Virus record (IMG/VR): IMGVR_UViG_3300038701_002606
Location: 1 to 32,616 of that record
DNA length: 32,616 nt
Strand: one strand, 5' to 3'
Source: a virus
The notes beneath the pieces are model-generated. The model had not been told where the DNA came from and did not search any database. It was given only the letters and a program-made list of their open reading frames with translations. Every line of letters begins with the position of its first letter. Within the stretch, counting starts at the first letter, position 1. This document shows, one piece after another, positions 30,852 through 32,616 of the stretch. The translations under genes were made by a program, and so were the position numbers.

Positions 30852-31156
30852 TTCGCGCCCCCTTTCCCACTCTCTCCGAATCCCTGCCACCGCCGGACCG
30901 AACCAGCCGTCACCAAAACTTTCCCAACCCCCGGGCACCTCTCAAAGACTCCATCCTCGATCATCCGGTAAAGCATCGTGTCAGACAGCCCCGTCTCCTC
31001 CATCAGCTCCCCGATTCCCAACGGAGCCGTCCGCGCCGGAACAATCATCCCCCGCTCCTCCAACGCATCCAGAATCCCATGCACCAGGGCGGAATCTTTC
31101 GACACATCCAGAGGCAACGCCACCGGAACCGAAACCGAAGAAGCCCCCGCACTCAT
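30848..31156 (-). CDS. Excisionase/AlpA-like HTH protein
   Basis: The 102-residue protein starts at MSAGASSVSV. Residues about 50-95 carry a MerR-superfamily type winged HTH (IGELMEETGLSDTMLYRMIE, then a GVGKVLVTAGSVRRW wing), as in excisionases and AlpA regulators. As the second gene of the early operon it probably acts in lysogeny or excision control. ATG 31156 overlaps the stop of the preceding 57-residue gene as ATGA, which supports this start over longer frames. Confidence 0.7.
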   Translation of the reverse strand: MSAGASSVSVPVALPLDVSKDSALVHGILDALEERGMIVPARTAPLGIGELMEETGLSDTMLYRMIEDGVFERCPGVGKVLVTAGSVRRWQGFGESGKGGAK

Positions 31157-31326
31157 GCCGCGGCCCCCTCTCCTTTCAACTCCCTGATCTCCTCCTTCAA
31201 CTCCAACTCCCGTTCCCCGGCCACGATTGCCTTCAACGGGCAATCCTTCGCCCGCCGCCGCATCATCGCCACCGTCTCCAATTCCTGTTGGAGTAATTCC
31301 AACCTCACTTTCTGTTTTTCACTCAT
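31153..31326 (-). CDS. 57-residue coiled-coil protein, first early gene
   Basis: From ATG 31326 the frame reads MSEKQKVRLELLQQELETVA, a central MRRRAKDCPL, and a charged helix ELELKEEIRELKGEGAAA. It is coupled to the HTH gene by ATGA. It is entirely helical and likely a coiled coil. It is the leftward gene nearest the repressor operators, the Cro/CII position, but has no DNA-binding motif. Function unknown. Confidence 0.6.
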   Translation of the reverse strand: MSEKQKVRLELLQQELETVAMMRRRAKDCPLKAIVAGERELELKEEIRELKGEGAAA

Positions 31327-31332
31327 CGTTTT

Positions 31333-31366
31333 TTCGTGATGAACGAACTATTCGCACTATCCGAAT
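31333..31366. promoter_or_regulatory. Two repressor-operator-like palindromes
   Basis: TTCGT-gatga-ACGAA (31333-31347) and ATTCG-cactatc-CGAAT (31350-31366) are inverted repeats with the same TTCG/CGAA half-sites. They sit just upstream of the early operon ATG (31326), where a repressor would block the leftward promoter. Spacers differ by two bases (5 versus 7). Confidence 0.6.
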
Positions 31367-31384
31367 CTGACGGCAAGAAAAAAG

Positions 31385-31418
31385 TTGTCCTTTTTTGAAT
31401 TTTTCGTTACAAGCGAAA
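31385..31418 (+). promoter_or_regulatory. Repressor promoter with third operator-like palindrome
   Basis: TTGTCC (31385-31390), 16 bp, and TTACAA (31407-31412) resemble -35 and -10 boxes. The palindrome TTTCG-ttacaag-CGAAA (31402-31418) covers the -10 box and touches the ATG at 31420. Transcription from here would start at or near the ATG, giving a leaderless message as for lambda cI from PRM. Autorepression is likely. Confidence 0.5.
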
Positions 31419-31419
31419 C

Positions 31420-31827
31420 ATGAGCAATTCAGCAACAACCCTCCAAAACATTATCCGTCAGTCTTTTGACGGGAAGAAGTCCGCCCTCGCGAAAGCCGCA
31501 GGAGTAGCACCGCGCGTTATCACCCGACTCACCCAGGACCAAAGTTTCACCCCCGAAACCCTCCGAATCATCGCGAGCGCGTTACTCCCCAGCGATGCCC
31601 GCACCCTCGCCCTAGCCGCCTGCCGGGACCTCCTCCCGCCAGAACTAGCCGACGAGGTATCGCTCGACCAATCATCGATCCTTGCCGAGCACTCCCCCAT
31701 CTACAATCTCACCCCCGTCGATGACAAATCGGAGGAGATCCTGGCCAAACTCCGCACCCTCATCGCACGCGACCCCGAAACCCGGGATTGGCTCCACCAC
31801 CTCGCCGAATGGATCTTTCCAGAGTAA
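31420..31827 (+). CDS. CI/Cro-type HTH repressor
   Basis: The 135-residue protein has an N-terminal HTH at about 19-37 (KKSALAKAAGVAPRVITRLT) followed by helices (TPETLRIIASALLPSDARTL) and an acidic C-terminal part of about 60 residues that may mediate dimerisation. There is no peptidase signature (no LexA-like Ser-Lys region), so induction would not be by self-cleavage. It is divergent from the early operon with three palindromes between, as for a lysogeny repressor. A different role, such as regulator of the TM2 gene to the right, is possible. Confidence 0.75.
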   Translation: MSNSATTLQNIIRQSFDGKKSALAKAAGVAPRVITRLTQDQSFTPETLRIIASALLPSDARTLALAACRDLLPPELADEVSLDQSSILAEHSPIYNLTPVDDKSEEILAKLRTLIARDPETRDWLHHLAEWIFPE

Positions 31828-31833
31828 CCCAGC

Positions 31834-32138
31834 GGACAGGGTGGACAGGGGGACAGGGTAGAATCGACAAACCTTATATACGTGACGAGAAACCCCGAAA
31901 ACACGACTTTACACAACCATAAGTTTTCACCCTTTCTAGGGTGGACCGTGGAATTTAACAAAAGCAGTAGCCAGCAAGCCATTGAAAAACAAAGACTTAA
32001 CCCACGGACAGGGTAAGGACACCCACCCCCTCGCAGACAGGGTAAAACACCCCCACCCTGTCCAACCCACAAAACCCACCAGCCGCCGGACAGGGTAACC
32101 GGACACCATAGCACCCCCGAAGCACCCCTACCCTGTCC
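31834..32138. repeat. GGACAGGGT iteron-like repeat cluster in noncoding region
   Basis: The gap 31828-32202 holds no convincing gene. Copies of GGACAGGGT (or one-base variants) start at 31834, 31843, 31851, 32006, 32035 and 32088 on the plus strand, and inverted copies ACCCTGTCC lie at 32055-32063 and 32130-32138. The first three are in tandem with period 8-9. Between the groups lies an AT-richer 150 bp with a hairpin CACCCT-ttct-AGGGTG (31928-31943). Iterons, a ParB-binding centromere, or a host repeat are possible roles. Confidence 0.7.
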
Positions 32139-32202
32139 GCAAACCCAGCAGCAGCAGACCGCGAATTTCAGAACCAAACCAACCTCAAAAAACACCCGCA
32201 TC

Positions 32203-32541
32203 ATGAGCAAAACACCCAAATCCGTATCCCGCGCCCTCGCCCGACTCGACAAACCCACCCGCAAGCTATTCCACCAGGAACTCCGACCGGAGCAAAAATC
32301 ATTCATCCTCGCCTTCTTCGCATGGTTATTCCTCGGCTGGCACTATCTCTACCTCCGCCGCCCTGGCACCCAGCTCGCCTTCTGGATCACCGCCGGGGGT
32401 CTCGGCCTCTGGTGGTTCCTCGATCTCCTCCGCCTCCCCGGCCTCATCCGCAGACACAACCACACCGTCGCCCGATCCCTCCTCGCCCAGTTCCTCCAAC
32501 TCCACCCAATATCATCCCCACCCAACCCCAAAACCCCCTAA
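32203..32541 (+). CDS. TM2-domain membrane protein, complete copy
   Basis: The 112-residue protein (MSKTPKSVSRALARLDKPTR) has a basic N-terminus and two hydrophobic helices at about 33-49 (SFILAFFAWLFLGWHYLYL) and 55-77. The RRPGTQ turn separates them, and a basic RRHNHTVAR segment follows. This fits the TM2 family, whose members act in the bacterial inner membrane in poorly known ways. It is paralogous to the fragment at 1-205. Start: ATG after CCCGCATC without Shine-Dalgarno. Host flank or phage accessory gene cannot be decided here. Confidence 0.75.
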   Translation: MSKTPKSVSRALARLDKPTRKLFHQELRPEQKSFILAFFAWLFLGWHYLYLRRPGTQLAFWITAGGLGLWWFLDLLRLPGLIRRHNHTVARSLLAQFLQLHPISSPPNPKTP

Positions 32542-32616
32542 ACTCCCAACCCCACCCAACATCCCCCAGGAAAAACAATCCCCGCCCCCATCCCACACAA
32601 GCATCATGCGTCTTCT

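Noticed and set aside
31701-32306. Minus-strand open frame across the repeat cluster and both flanking genes
   Set aside because: It runs antisense over the repressor and the TM2 start, is Cys/Gly/Trp-rich because of the repeats, and has no motif.

Overview
The window is almost entirely one temperate tailed-phage genome (siphovirus-like, lambda-type head module). The DNA is GC-rich, with genes packed by 4-bp ATGA or TGATG overlaps. The host cannot be fixed from sequence alone. The TM2-domain genes, the compositional style and the hairpin-ended small-gene cassettes would fit a member of the Planctomycetes-Verrucomicrobia group, but that is only a guess.

Layout. Nearly all phage genes lie on the minus strand and read from right to left as one long transcription unit. 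At the right, a plus-strand CI/Cro-type repressor (31420-31827) is divergent from the early genes, with three TTCG/CGAA palindromes between them. The early block (31326 down to 26653) encodes a 57-aa coiled-coil peptide, an excisionase/AlpA-like HTH protein, a stand-alone DnaA domain IV protein, a ParB-like protein, a GNAT acetyltransferase and small proteins. Next come a primase-helicase (26130-23722), small and large terminase, a YegP-like DUF1508 protein, a gpW-position protein, a MazG-like protein, lambda-type portal, ClpP-type protease fused to a scaffold-like tail, and major capsid protein, followed by a strong terminator (15087-15123). The tail module (15061-4179) has connector genes, a tail tube candidate, a tail assembly chaperone pair with a -1 frameshift site (A9), a short tape measure protein, and a fibre/receptor-binding protein. 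Lysis genes (4155-2190) include an Amidase_3 endolysin and a holin-like protein that carries an in-frame lipoprotein. A membrane-anchored HTH protein and then the tyrosine integrase close the left end.

Insertions in the core. (1) A plus-strand three-gene block (10472-11456) of two small unknown proteins plus a small HTH protein sits inside the tail operon with its own promoter and palindrome. This is the architecture of an anti-CRISPR/Aca locus. (2) Four cassettes of small unknown genes, visibly AT-richer, are placed at gene junctions (about 19.3-20.3, 22.3-23.0, 26.2-26.7 and 29.2-29.5 kb). Each ends in the same roughly 43-nt hairpin, and base changes in the stem are compensated. This resembles a cassette system and is the most unusual feature here.

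Attachment and ends. A 5' half of a CAU-anticodon tRNA (1587-1626) lies between integrase and phage body. It is flanked by paired copies of GGTCGTCCCT, as expected of an attP with arm-type sites. The first and last genes of the window are paralogous TM2 proteins whose similarity continues into the 3' noncoding DNA. About 300 bp of GGACAGGGT repeats lie between the repressor and the right-hand TM2 gene. Eleven genes share a leader with TTGACG 10-17 nt upstream of the start codon.
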